This document shows, in pieces, positions 1-10,914 of a DNA stretch of 64,000 nucleotides. Below the pieces are notes generated by a model. The model was not told the DNA's origin. It saw only the letters and a list, made by a program, of their open reading frames with translations, and made no database searches. Numbering within the stretch: the first letter of the stretch is position 1; each line of letters opens with the position of its first letter. The DNA comes from Macrocystis pyrifera (lineage: Eukaryota > Sar > Phaeophyceae > Laminariales > Laminariaceae), in NCBI GenBank assembly GCA_031763025.1, contig JASSKH010000019.1:9836250-9900249 (forward strand), in the 5' to 3' direction. The translations under genes were made by a program, and so were the position numbers.

Positions 1-529
1 AACGCAGCCGGAGTATGTATCCAGCCCCCAAGTGTATCTAACGCCAGATCACTCCGATACAGCACAGACTGCAGTGCACTGAAGTTTTTTTTCTCAGTCG
101 AGTTGGAATGTTCGCTTCGAACGGCGTAATTAAATATTGGCCACGTTTCTTGGCATACATATTGACATGCAGTAATGGTGTTCCGTCCTTCATCCTAGTA
201 AATAGAGTTGATTGACATCTTCGACAAAATTGTTACAGCAGACTACAGTAGCAGTCGCGCTGTGTACGAGATGAAGGGACTCCTAACCCTAACCATTATG
301 CTAAACAATTTAATTTTATTAATCGGGTATGATCGGACTAATGATGGGGCTATACTCTCTGGGTAGGAGGTAGGTGCATTCGTATTATTAGTGTTGGATG
401 TGTAGAAAGTTGCCATACACATGCACATCGTAACGATGTGTTTTTCGTGCAGATACCGAATTATAGAATCCCCTTCAACATCCAATACTACTGCTGTAAG
501 CGGTAGGGTTCTCTATGCTGTAGATAAAC
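1..529. other. No gene recognised; short telomere-like tract
   Basis: No coding signal or known repeat is supported here. A short CCCTAACCCTAACC run lies near 283-296. It is the complement of TTAGGG-type telomere repeat but only about two units long. Confidence 0.4.
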
Positions 530-775
530 TTTGTTTTTGTTTTTGTTTTTTCTCTTTGTTTCGTTTTTGTTTCTCTAGGTCATGGAATGGGTATGTCGTG
601 CCTGTCGTACGCAGTATGAGGACATGGCATTGCATTGCATACGTGGCAACGTAGTATCATCTCTGTGGCGTAGCTTTGTGACCACAGAACGTGTACCTCT
701 CTAGGTTTGAAGAATCGGCACGGACACAGGTTGTGCTGGATGTCGACGGGTAGAAAGGACGGTTTAATGTGAAGA

Positions 776-810
<35 letters not shown>
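530..810 (+). mobile_element. LINE-A 3' end with (AAC)n tail
   Basis: This is the last ~280 bp of the LINE-A 3' UTR. It starts in a T-rich stretch, runs through the shared tail unit (hairpin arms CTGTGG/CCACAG, then the GTCGAC-containing block) and ends in about eleven AAC units. The same order of blocks occurs downstream of the reverse transcriptase ORF at 16114-18545, which is why I assign it to the LINE. The copy is 5'-truncated, as is usual for LINEs, and codes for nothing. Small open frames across it are artefacts of the UTR. Confidence 0.75.
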
Positions 811-1567
811 GATAAATACGTTTCTATGAATAACATAAAAACGGGATAACAAAACAGGTCCCTGCTTGGCTCTCCTGATCCCACCCGGGCCTGGTCCCAC
901 CCGGATCTGATCCCATTCGGCACCCTGCTCTCACCTAAAAGGTGCAGAAATATAATTAGCCCTCCTTAGGAACCGCCGGGGGCCGTGAGTGCGAAGCGCG
1001 AACCGTGAACGGTCAAATATGGTCGGGTGTAAAAACCCAAGTGTCAACCCGGCAATTGAACCCAGCATCAAATCATAGACCGCGCGGAGCTGTACCACCC
1101 TCCGCCCCACCACCTCCAACTTGTTTTTATTAAAATATTATTTACAGTCACAAACAGTTATTATTAATATTAATAGTAGTAGTATGTGTACGTACAAGCA
1201 TTTATAGAGCATAGGAAGATTCTTGGAAAAATATCTCATCTGCACAGTAGTGGTGAACCCAGCTCGCCTTTCAGTTTGTATCGTACACAATAATCTTCCA
1301 ACCATAGAAAAGAAATGGAGTGCCAGGTACAACAGTCATTATTAATAGTTTATCTCACTTCTTGGATTCACATTGACATCGACCAGAATATCATAAGACA
1401 CTCAGATATTAATTTGGACCGAGTGGGAAAACCACGTTTACAAACCCGCTCCGCCGAGCACAACACGCACTCACGAAATGTATCTCACTGCTATGTGCTG
1501 TAGTTTTCTGGCTTCTCCCATCTATTGTTTTCTTCGCGCTTCTTCTCTTTCAACTTGAGAATAATAG
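811..1567. other. No feature recognised
   Basis: I see no conserved coding frame, repeat shared with the rest of the window, or RNA gene in this stretch. Short open frames on both strands lack recognisable domains. Confidence 0.35.
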
Positions 1568-1725
1568 CAGTCTCGTTTGGGGACAAACTACTTGAGATTT
1601 GAGCGATCTGTCTCCAAAACGGGAATGCGGTTCTATTTTACAACCGCAGTCCCGTTTTGAGGAAAATTTACTTGAAATTAGACTGGCTTGCCCCCAAAAC
1701 GGGACTGCAGTCCTAAAAGGGTTAA
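1568..1725. mobile_element. TTAA-type MITE pair (CCCTTTTAGGACTGCAG family)
   Basis: Two adjacent copies of a small palindromic element. Each arm reads approximately CCTTTTAGGACTGCAGTCCC followed by GTTTTGGGGACAAA, with the inverse arm after a short AT-rich loop. The right end is AAAAGGGTTAA. CCCTTT-like termini next to TTAA are typical of piggyBac-type transposons, so I class these as piggyBac-like MITEs by inference. The left copy has lost part of its outer arm. Related copies lie at 13136-13345, 54841-54912 and 61098-61190. Confidence 0.6.
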
Positions 1726-1759
1726 GCCGACGATCAGATCAGGGGTCACAAAGCAAGCC

Positions 1760-1874
1760 CGTTCTTTACAATATACCGTTATTTCTACCTGCCGACATCC
1801 AGCACAACCAGCGTGTAAGTGCGTGTGTTCTTCACATTATTGGGTCATTATTTCTTCCCGTCGGCATCCAGCAC
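1760..1874 (-). mobile_element. Two LINE-A tail fragments (minus), second interrupted by a SINE
   Basis: Bases 1760-1808 and 1826-1874 are two partial copies of the LINE-A tail unit on the minus strand, one abutting the other. The second continues after the SINE at 2201-2265, so the SINE inserted into it. Confidence 0.65.
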
Positions 1875-2200
1875 GGCGTCCCCGGTGGCTTGGTAGGTGG
1901 TCCGCGTGCCTGTCAAGATCAATTTCGTGGGTTCAAGTCTGACCGAGTGCATGCTAATAGGGACTTTTTCTTGCATAAAAAATTGATAAGCGGAAAGCGC
2001 GAAAGCGTGAGTTGGCTACATTCGATGAAAATCGACGAGCAGTGGGAACCCTATGCGCGACAAAAAATACAGGCACGTACCGGGGGGGAGAAGGGACGAC
2101 ACCTGTGACCACGGCTTGTCCAGAAGATCGTCGAGGGTAAAACCTCCTACGAGTGGGCTGGAAAGTAAAGCGATGATGAAAAAAAAAAAAGTAAAAAAAA
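1875..2200 (+). mobile_element. tRNA-derived SINE, full length, 5-bp TSD
   Basis: The head carries a polymerase III A box (TGGCTTGGTAGG) and a B box-like TGGGTTCAAGTC, so it derives from a tRNA. The CAAG around the anticodon loop suggests a Leu-like source, but weakly. The body follows (GATAAGCGGAAAGCGCGAAA, then a CTCCCCCC/GGGGGGAG region) and the tail is A-rich. The flanks AGCAC (1870-1874 and 2201-2205) form a target site duplication inside a LINE-A tail. The element is non-coding and would depend on a LINE for mobility. About ten relatives occur in this window, on both strands. Confidence 0.85.
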
Positions 2201-2265
2201 AGCACAACCAGTGTCCGTGCCGATTCTTCAATCCTAGACGAGTTACAAGTTTTCAAGTTTTGTGG
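2201..2265 (-). mobile_element. LINE-A tail, continuation after SINE insertion
   Basis: This resumes the tail unit broken at 1874: the AGCACAACCAGTGTCCGTGC block and the hairpin side, then sequence decays. The repeated AGCAC marks the SINE insertion site. Confidence 0.6.
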
Positions 2266-2289
2266 TGATAAAGCACATATAGTACATTT

Positions 2290-2710
2290 TTTATTTTATT
2301 TTTTTCTGGCTCCTTCTTTTCAAGTGTCTGCCAGATCCCCTGCGAGGGGGTACGATGGTTTGTTGCTATACTGAAGTATATACATATACCAGGTATATTT
2401 TTGTTTCTTTTTTTTTTGTTTCTTTTCCCTTTCGAATTGTCTTTGTTTTTGTTTTTTTTTTCTCTTTGTTTCGTTTTTGTTTCTCTAGGTCATGGAATGG
2501 GTATGTCGTGCCTGTCGTATGCAGTATGATGACATGGCATTGCATTGCATACGTGGCAACGTAGTATCTCTGTGGCGTAGCTTTGTGACCACAGAACTTG
2601 TATCTCTCTAGGATTGAAGAATCGGCACGGACACTGGTTGTGCTGGATGTCGACGGGTAGAAAGAGCGGTTTAATGTGAAGAAAACAACAACAACAAAAA
2701 CAACTACATA
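2290..2710 (+). mobile_element. LINE-A 3' end with A/C-rich tail
   Basis: Contains the UTR marker TGTCTGCCAGATCCCCTGCG, the T-rich stretch, the GTCGTGCCTGTCGTATGCAG block and the complete tail unit, ending in AAC-rich sequence at about 2690-2705. It then meets an oppositely oriented LINE-A at once, making a tail-to-tail pair. Confidence 0.75.
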
Positions 2711-4531
2711 CGTTGTTATGTAATGGTAGCAGAGGAGTAGACAACGGGCAATGTCGTGTTTATCATACTGGATACGGTAGGCACGACAGGCACGACAGGC
2801 ATGAACATACACATTTTGTGAAAGAGAGACAACAAAAGGAGACAAACGAACAGCATCCGGTGTTATAATGTTTATATTAAACTAAAACCAAAAACAATAA
2901 ACAGAAAAAACAGAAAGCAAAGAAACAAATCGAAGAGAAAAGGAAAAGAAAAAAAAAAACAACATATGTCGTGCCTCCCCTCAGGAGATATGGCAGACAC
3001 TCAACAAGAACGAGCTGAAGAAACTGCACCATTACATACTACATGGGAACAGAGCTAGACTAAAAACCAAGGGAAATAAGAAGCAAACCGAAGAACAAGG
3101 TATCCTCCAGGTAGCCGCAGCAGTTCGTAGTACGAGTAGGACAGCCAGGTTCTCCCCATTAGGCTCTCTAGTACCTATCGTCTGCGTCCTGCGTGCGTCA
3201 AATATGTCCCACCCCCGGAGGGATGCGTCAGACAATAAGAAACCAGTACAAGCAGGCCCGTCATCCACCCACGCCACACGACTCCTTTCGTAAAGACAGG
3301 AAGAAAGAAAGATAGCGTAATATAATGAAAATCACGGAGGATCAAGCGCGAAATAAAAAAGAAGACAAAGGAAGACCACACGTTCGAACCATCTGCGGCA
3401 GTTGACGATAAGAGTAGCATGGACATGTTCTACTTACTCTTGCAGTCGGCCTGGTGCCTTGCTAATCTGTCTGCCCTCTCCTTCCGATTTTCGTCCACCG
3501 CGGTTTCCCTTCTACTCCTGTTGCCCCCCCCTCCCGCCATTTCCTTAGTTGGGTTTCCTTTCACTCCTGCTGTTGCCCCTCCTCCCTCCATTCCTTGGAC
3601 ACCACGCACGGCGGATTGCCGACGCTGTCTACTCAGCTGTGCCTCATCCTCGTGCCACCTCACTATTATCCGTTCGGCTGCTTCAAGGACCCCCCGGTAC
3701 GACTTCTCCGCATTTTATGCCGCAGTGGATCACAGTACAGTCTCAACTCCAAACAGAAAGGGTGCAAGTTCCGTTTACCCTTCGGTGGCTCGGAACTCCC
3801 TGAGGTCCTCGACTATGCATCAATGCCAAGTCTTGAACTTTCCGCCAGGTCTCGGGTTCTCCCCGTCAGTCATCGTGCTCAACATTTCCCGGCTGGGTAG
3901 TCGCTCCTCGCTTTGTCGTGCCATGCCCCCACGGAAAAAGAGCCGCCGTTTACGGATGGTCGTTTCGATGTTCTCGCAAAGTGTCATTGAGGGCCTTCGT
4001 GTGCGAGAGGGTGGCGTGGTCAGCGCAAGGTCGGCTCTGGAAGCCGATCGCTCGCAGGAAGACTTGGTGGTGAGCGGTTCGAAGCTTGGCATAGTGCTCC
4101 GCTCTGAGGGTCTACGTCACTCACCCGTACAGCAGCGCCTCGATCACCTCGGCCTTCAGCATTGGGACTTCCAGGCTAAGCGCGGTGGTCGTCTTATCAT
4201 ACAACTCCCGGCCGAGCCGTTTGAGGCATGCCCGCGTGAGACGGATCCGTCGGTCGACTTCGAGCGAGAGGTCAGCGTTTTCCTCGATATTGCCGACTAG
4301 GTATAATAGCTGGGACGTCTGTTTATACCTCTGCACTGCTTCTTCGATGACGAACGGTGGGGCGAGGGTTGTCTGGTCTGGTGTTGGTAGAAGCATTGTC
4401 CCCGGCTTCTTTTCCAATACCATCAGGGCCCGTTGTTCAATCCCAGACGGAGAGAAACACGCTCTGTAGTCACAAAAACTACGACACACAATTTCTACTT
4501 TATCATGAATAACGGAGTGTGTGTTCTTCAC
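2711..4531 (-). mobile_element. LINE-A, 5'-truncated, ORF2 C-terminus plus 3' UTR
   Basis: Reading on the minus strand, about 1.1 kb of decayed ORF2 C-terminal coding sequence (3430-4531) is followed by a ~700-bp 3' UTR. The UTR carries the same markers as other copies (GTGTGGCGTGGGTGGATGAC, the AGATCC/GAGGGG segment and the T-rich block). The terminal tail unit is missing where it meets the plus-strand copy at ~2710. 5' truncation before the RT core is the normal outcome of incomplete reverse transcription. Confidence 0.8.
3430..4531 (-). pseudogene. LINE-A ORF2 C-terminal fragment (decayed)
   Basis: The first part reads ...LPTPDQTTLAPPFVIEEAVQ, then RIRLTRACLKRLGRELYDKT and [13 protein letters not shown]. 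It aligns by eye with the C-terminal part of the longer RT ORF at 52987-54534, which shares [14 protein letters not shown] and LLYG. Downstream pieces, including [11 protein letters not shown] and NPRPGGKFKTWH, fall in other frames, so at least two frameshifts are present. This domain lies beyond the RT core in APE-type LINEs. No intact product is possible. The final codons (QAD) match other copies, but the usual stop is changed and a TAA follows shortly after. Confidence 0.75.
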
Positions 4532-5345
4532 ATTAAACCGTTATTTCTACCGGTCGACATCCACCACAAACAACCAGTGCCGATTCTTCAGTATTAGAGA
4601 GATGAAAGTTATGTGGGGATGTGGCAGACACTTCAATAAAACGAGCTCAACAACTAACACCACTATTTCTATACTGCTGTACATATAAACCGAGCAAGAC
4701 TAAGAACCAAGGAAAATATCAGCCTACAGGTACACCGGAGAACAACAAAAAAGTTACCCTCCAAGTATCCACAGCAGCTTGTGGAACGCGTAGTACAGCC
4801 AGGTTCTACCTATCAGCTGTAGTCGGCGTGGTACCTATTAATAACAGCAATACCCCCGGAGACGATGCGTCCGACAACACCAAACTAGCAAAGCAGGCAT
4901 GCCACAAAGATGCTATCAAAAGGGAAAAAAAATGACAGAAAGATGAAGGGCAAAAGTCAAGAATATCACGGAGGATCAAAGCGCAAAATGAAAAAAGAAA
5001 ACAAAGGATGACCACGTTCGAACCAGCCGCAGCAGCAGTTGGCGGCACGGACGGGTAGCGGAGACATGTTCTATTTACTACAGACAGCAATACCGTGCAT
5101 GCCATCGTACTGGACACGACGGGCAGGACATCCACATTCTGTAAAATAGAGAAAAGTCGCAAGAATTGGCGAGGAAAACTGTTAATAATAGACGGAAAGG
5201 AAAGCAAAAACGGGCCGTGCCCCCCGGGAGATGTTGCAGACAACTCAGTAAAAAGAAGGAAAAGAAAAATTACCATCATCACATGAAAACAGAGGAAGGC
5301 AACCCAAGGACAGAACAATGAAAACCGATGCACCATCAAAATGCG
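4509..5345 (-). mobile_element. LINE-A 3' UTR fragment, with internal repeat
   Basis: On the minus strand this is 3' UTR only, ending in the tail unit at 4509-4612. The TGTCTGCCA..CCCC marker appears at ~4620 and a second similar marker lies near 5220-5250. Either the UTR is internally duplicated or two tails are joined. No ORF2 sequence is present. Confidence 0.6.
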
Positions 5346-5469
5346 CCCTCTTTTGTACAGCGAGAGGACGTCGGGACTACGTTCCTCTTTCGTCGACTGG
5401 CGTCGAATATTGCACTACACCCCCCAGGCGTTTTCTAGAGTCGATAAGTTTTAAAATCTAGAACTCCAT

Positions 5470-5545
5470 GACAGGGCTCGAAACAGCAGTGAGGGGCTTT
5501 CGACCTTTTTCAGTTTCGAGGCCAACCACTAGACCACCGGGTCGA
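5470..5545 (-). tRNA. tRNA-like relic (A-box and B-box-like arms)
   Basis: On the minus strand GGTGGTCTAGTGGTTGG looks like a D-arm/A box, and TGTTTCGAGCCC about 55 nt later looks like a T-loop/B box. The acceptor ends do not pair convincingly, so this is more likely a tRNA pseudogene or the head of a SINE than a working tRNA. Confidence 0.3.
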
Positions 5546-5683
5546 CCTTCTACTGCTGTATATACAAGCAGTAGTAGTGGGTTTCCAAAGAAGTGACCCC
5601 GAGTGCCTCCTGGGTTGTCTAATTGTTTAGCTCTCGTATTTGGGGATATGCGAAGTACATTTATTATTTAAAATCGAGTCTCG

Positions 5684-5792
5684 TATTACGGGGGTCCATA
5701 GTTAACAGGACCAAATATTGTTAGCAAAAATACCTAAATATCTAGGTTTTTATGTATGCCATAGGTCCTGTTAACTATAGATCTCCCTAATA
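5684..5792. mobile_element. TA-flanked palindromic MITE, copy 1
   Basis: A 109-bp element whose arms are inverted copies: left TATTACGGGGGTCCATAG, then GTTAACAGGACC, and right GGTCCTGTTAACTATAG, ending CCCTAATA. The loop is AT-rich. The length equals copy 2 at 56610-56718, and a third copy lies at 61821-61925. A TA target and short size suggest a Stowaway/mariner-type MITE. The right arm has a few changes relative to copy 2. Confidence 0.75.
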
Positions 5793-6377
5793 GTGTACTT
5801 TCACATTATTGGCACTCATCTTGCGCAAACGAGAAAGTGACAGCAACAAACAGTAGTGGGAACGGAACAACCATCCATGCATTCTTACACCGTTGTACGT
5901 ACAGCAGTTGTGGGCGAGACCCGCGCCACGATGCTGGTGGCTGCGAAAGATTGAATACGTCAGCGGTCGGACCAGACATCATCTTTGGGGAGCGCCCATA
6001 CGACGGTGACAACGTCATCAGCACTGACTGTCTTCGCCTCAGTGCATTTTTTAGGGTCAAGATTCACGCATACGTTTCACCCTCAAGTCACCTATTACGG
6101 TAGGCTAGGAAGCAATATATTTTGGAGAAGAGACGGCTGTCGCCCTCGCCCTCGACCAAGTCGCATGAGTTTCGACGCCCGGAATCAGTCGCGGTTGGTT
6201 CTCGGTTGTTATTTTTGGTGCTGGAGTACCTCCAAGCGGGTGCACCAGCCAGTAGCTACCAGTATAGAATAACTGCTTTAAAAAAATGGAAATCGGGCGT
6301 TCCTGAGTGTTTGCCTTCTGCTGAATTTCCTTACTTTTATCCTAAATGATGGCCCTTGTGTAGTTGTTGTTTCTGTC

Positions 6378-6600
6378 AAGCATCACGTTTTTTCCAGCTC
6401 GACTCGCAGGATTGTTTCTCTCGGCGACCTTCTGGACAAGCGGTGTGGCCACAGGTACCGTCGCTACGTCCTCCCTCCACCCGGTACGTGCTTTAGTTTC
6501 TGTCGCACAGAGGGGTCTGGGCTTACCACTGCTCGTCGACGATGTGCGTCGAATTTTGACAATTCCCGTTCCCGCACGTTCGGCGACGTAAGCCGACTCA
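6378..6600 (-). mobile_element. Old, diverged copy of the SINE
   Basis: Aligns by eye with the minus-strand SINE body: TTCCAGCTCGACTCGCAGG, CCTTCTGGACAAGC, a CCCGGTACGTGCTTTA segment, and ACTGCTCGTCGACGATG. It carries many substitutions and no preserved tRNA head. It shows that the SINE family has a long history here as well as near-consensus copies. Confidence 0.6.
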
Positions 6601-8274
6601 GAAAAAAGTCCGATATATTATTACTGCTACTTCAACACCGTCAAGGGTGCGCGCGGATCTGAATCCCAGCGCAACGATCAGCGAAAATGACGGTCGACGG
6701 CCAAACATTTGTCAACACAGCATTAGAGCAGTATTAATAGTATTAATAGTCATAGCCAACCAACTGAGTGTACCCGTAAATTGAGTAGGATTGTTTTGCT
6801 GCTGTATATATAGTACTCTTGATATCAAAATGCCTTCAATTTTTAATTACACATCGCAAGCCACACAAGCGCGCCGAGTAGGATACATACACAGATAGAT
6901 CCGTAAACCAAAGCACGCAACCAGTCGCAGGACGGGGCCAGTTTTTAGCACAAGTGTTCGGTGGCATAATCAGCAGTCAACCCGCTTACAACCTCACAGC
7001 GGTCCCCATTTCGATAGAAAGGCCTTCTCGTTTTGTAGATGCTGCTGATTTAAAATTACCACAATGAAGAAACAAAGGCACTAATTCGCCCACTGCTTTT
7101 TTCCAACGATGCCGCCAATAGTATCGATAATTAGCTGTCTCGCATTTTCTGGCCTCTGTGGTATCGTTGAAAAAAAATCAGATGTTCGTTCGGTAGAGAC
7201 ATGAAAAACAGCCATTTTCATAATGGAAAATGCCGTGCACTCAGAATTCCATATTCTAAGCTCGGTATTGAAAAAAGCATGACAACCGACTGTAGTGAAA
7301 TGTCACGAGTTGCATCTGATTGGTCGAAAAGTGAACAACCAAGGAAACGTTTTAAAACCAAAACATCAAAGTCTACAAGAAGTCTTACAATATTTATTTT
7401 CCTATTTGTGTCCAAGAGCGGTAGGCCCAAAACTTTGTGCTGGTTGCCAGTCTTATTGGTTAAGGCTGGCGTTTCGGCCGCCCGGGTGTTTTATGGAAAA
7501 CGCCACCAAAACACGCGGCGGAGCCGTGTGACCGCTTCCGCTGACCTCGAGCCCCCCGAAGGATTTGGGTTCGGGTTTGGGCTCGGGTTCGGGTTAGATT
7601 CGGGTTAGGGTACTATCGGGAGCCTTCAAATCGGAGAGTTTTTCCAACTCGACATGGCATGTTTCATGAAATACAGGCAAGCCACGCAAACTCGAGCCTT
7701 TCGCCGACTGCTTCAGAGGCAAGATCCGTAATTCCCCATCGGAGTAGCCGCAGTGCGAGATCCGACGCCCCGCAGCACAGAGTAGACGATCCGCGGCGCC
7801 TCAAAAACCTATGTGACGGTCGCAAACCCAGTTTTTCATCCTTCTTTGCCTCCTAAAACCTCACGAGCACCGACCAGGTCACGGCATCGCACAGACGTTC
7901 GATGGCTGTATCCTCCTTGCTGCTGCCTGCGTGGGGCTTCGGAGCTGCGCCAGCCACCCAAGATATCCTAAGAGTCATATGGACTCTTGGGTCGTGCCAG
8001 AAGAAGAATTCAACCGCTGGCTGCGACGTCCCGGAGATGACGTGGGCCGTTGCTCGCCTCCTTGGCTGCCCTCGGGTGTTCGCAGACCCTTGTGCGTTCT
8101 TTGCCTTTTTCAACTAATACGTAATTCCTCGATAGGACTCAAAGTCATATTATTCACGAAATTATATTCCTATCGAATCGAATCGATAGCGAAACATATA
8201 GGTTCTTGTTGGTACCGTAGGTTTTCCCACGTAGTAGATGTTTCATCGGGACACAAAAAAACGTCGATATATTA
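6601..8274. other. No gene recognised; degenerate GGGTT(C/A) tract
   Basis: No domain-bearing frame is visible. Bases 7565-7610 are a degenerate GGGTTCGGGTTTGGG-like array ending in GGGTTAGGGTA, which may be a decayed telomere-type repeat. Open frames around 7201-7608 and 7853-8275 have no recognisable features. Confidence 0.4.
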
Positions 8275-8402
8275 ACACGCTGAGTTTAGACCTCCGGGTA
8301 GTTCGGGCTTGCCGGAGAACGACGGTGATTTGACAAAGGTTCATCGCAGCAACTTGTGTTTCTCGCGAGATTGATCTCCCGCAGGTTCTCAACAGCGGCC
8401 TA

Positions 8403-8764
8403 AATTATAAGACTTAGATCACATAGGCGATTAATTAACGTTTCACCAGTCAGTAGCCCAACGGACTGCAATAAGACTTACCATATATGGCGTCTGTCGC
8501 CAGGACATGGGCGGTTGGTCGTGAGTTCGAATCTCACGTCCACCATGAAAACGCTTTTTAATGAAAAGGTAATTTCCTCACGTAAAGAATGTGATAAAAA
8601 ACACTCCTACTGGGTCCCCAGAGATTGTGAAGAACTGCGGAGTAGGCACGTACGGCCCCATACAAAAATCTAAGACCTCGTCGTGCTGAAGGGGGGCGTG
8701 GGGTGCTATAAATCATAGATTGGGTAGGCGGTTGACCAACCTTTCATCAGTAGCCCGACATACT
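8403..8764. mobile_element. 362-bp insertion with direct repeats at its ends and a tRNA-like core
   Basis: Sits inside Repeat A, flanked by CCTA (8399-8402 and 8765-8768). Its two ends are ~60-bp diverged direct repeats (around 8403-8468 and 8706-8764), both containing ATAGGCG/GTAGGCG and CAGTAGCCC. Between them lies a good tRNA T-arm (GTGAGTTCGAATCTCAC). I cannot place it in a family. A tRNA-headed retroposon or a very short element with direct terminal repeats are both possible. Confidence 0.5.
8454..8542 (+). tRNA. tRNA-like sequence (probable pseudogene)
   Basis: TAGCCCAACGG fits an A box. GTGAGTTCGAATCTCAC is a perfect 5-bp T-stem with a canonical loop, followed by CGTCCACC. The expected complementary 5' acceptor strand is absent and the box spacing is long, so I do not call it functional. 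Confidence 0.35.
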
Positions 8765-9275
8765 CCTACACCTCGACTTGGAGACGCTGCAGTGGTCGAA
8801 ATTTGGGGTGCACAGAATGAGACAACAATAATTAATCAACCCCACAACTGAACGTTTGAACTTCAATGGCGCGGACAGCTTCAGCTCTTCACAGCAAACT
8901 ACAGCCCGCGAGATTGAGGATTGTTCTTGATGGGGCGTGTGAGGACGTCGGGTGCTTCAAACAGCAGTCGCAGGCAGCGACAACCGATTCGCGAGGTAAT
9001 TTTCGTGTATTCGAAGTTGCGAGCGAGTACAGTAGCAGCACAGAAAGCTCGAAAAAACGCCAAAACGTTTCATTTCACGAAAGGGAGCATTGCACAATGG
9101 CTACATCACCGGTGAAGAAATGACCGTCACCAAAAAGTGGCTGTTCTCCAGACGGATAGAAAATTTATTCGGTAGTCGTCGTCGAAGATGCCGCGGGAGG
9201 AAAAAATACGTTCCTAATATGATGGTAAGTAAGTTATTGAGCTCAAAACAAATGACGCAAAGAAGAGGTCGGGAT

Positions 9276-10914
9276 TGTTGTTTAATTGCATCAATTATTA
9301 TTCTACTACCTAAGTACGAAGCAGGGATCTCCGTTGCAAATTCCTTGCTCTAATTTCAAGCCGTGTGTAAGTATACATATATATATATAATATGATATTA
9401 GGTATGTGTTGCCGAGGCACTTAACGACGCATTCCTGAGGCTTCTAGCGCCGCCTTAACAAATTATGCTGATTGTAGCCCGCATACATAGGCGCGCACTG
9501 CGTGGTATCAATTATAAACACACTCAAGTGTAGCGCGCTTCGTGTTTGGTCAGGCACTCCACGCACTGGTGCACCTCTATCAACAGATACAGCGCCTCTT
9601 TAGTAGAGTTATTTATCCCTGTATATGGGATGACAGTCCAAAAGCGAAAGAGGTTCGCCACTGGTACATCAAATAGGGTGGTTAAGAACCTCACAATAAC
9701 AACATCGATATACTAGATTATGTTTAGAACAGGAGGAGTCGATCGGATATTATTGTGATTGAGCAAAAGAGGCGCCCATACGTTCTCAGTACACGTACAG
9801 AGTGATACTGCTGCAGGTATTGATGTCATAGGCATACCCTGAATCCAGGTGGTATATATGATACCTGTTGTTCTCAAGTCCGTGGTCAGACAAAGGCGCT
9901 GGAGCCCTAGGAAGATCGGGAAAACCACTGAAAAATATACACAAGACGAAGAAGGCGCACACAAAATGAAATTAATGTTGCGAACTGAACTGTTGTAATA
10001 CCCCGCGGAGCATTACGGTGCGTATTGGTCAGGTGTTCGGCCGAGCAGTGGCATGGTACATTCTTGGTATACGGGACTGCTGTTAACATTACAATCATTT
10101 CTGGTACCTGCACTACCTGCACACAAGACACGGGGGCATTGAATATCAACGCGTTGTGGCAGGGGCGTCCGTGAAAAAGACAGAGGTCGGAATGGAAAAC
10201 CGTTGCAACCGTTGTGATCGCATGATGAAATATGAAGAAGCTAAAAAAAAAAATCCCTTTTTTCGTTTTTTCACTTGGTTCTATTAATAGTAACCCCCCC
10301 ACTCTGTCTACCGAAAGAAACTATGTGACCGTTCACGTTGTTTTCGGGGCGCCCTTGGTTGTGGTGTTGCGATACCGCAATATTTGGTCGAAAGGGCCGT
10401 TTTCCTCAAACACTGGCCGCAGGCGATGTGAGGATCATCTCAACACGGCTTTTTGGCGCCGCAACTTCCTGACGCCGCAGTCGTCGTCATTGCCGCGGCG
10501 CCTGATTCGCTCAAGCTGGAGCCCATTTATGGGACCCTGACTTGTGGTCGCCGTGAGGGAAGAAATTGTTTTAGGCCCTGTTGCCCGTTCGCCGAAGGCA
10601 AAGTTTCGTTTTATGGGCACTTTTGTACTGATTGACGTACGAGTATTAATAGTATTATTATAATAGTAGGTGTTTTTCGTTCTTGGTATGATCGCTCCGT
10701 ACGTTTTACCTCTTTGCAGATTTCGATGAAATTTCTTGCAATTCTAACCCTCGGGAGAGCGAAGCACAACACACATCCTGACACTACTATTATAGCTTTC
10801 TCGAGGCTCGGGGAATCGCTATTACGAAACGTATAAAATACATTGTTGCTAAGTTCTGTTCAGGGGTATATTGACATATCCGTCGAACGGCAACATGGCG
10901 TGAGACAATTGACA
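9276..10914. other. No feature recognised
   Basis: No repeat shared with the rest of the window and no domain-bearing frame is visible. Short frames (for example around 9907-10540) lack codon-level or domain support. Confidence 0.35.

Larger units (their letters stand above)
8275..9275 (-). repeat. Repeat A, copy 1 (interrupted)
   Basis: Inverted copy of sequence at 34810-35465, also partly present at 55820-56235. Shared blocks, read in the 35-kb orientation, include GATGTAGCCATT, CTCGCGAGCTGTAG-like, TTTTTGTCTCATT, CAAAATTTCGACC, GTCGAGGTGTAGG and AGCGTGTTAA. The copy is split by a 362-bp insertion at 8403-8764 flanked by CCTA. No protein is recognised. Apparent similarity between short frames of two copies just reflects the shared DNA. 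Confidence 0.65.
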
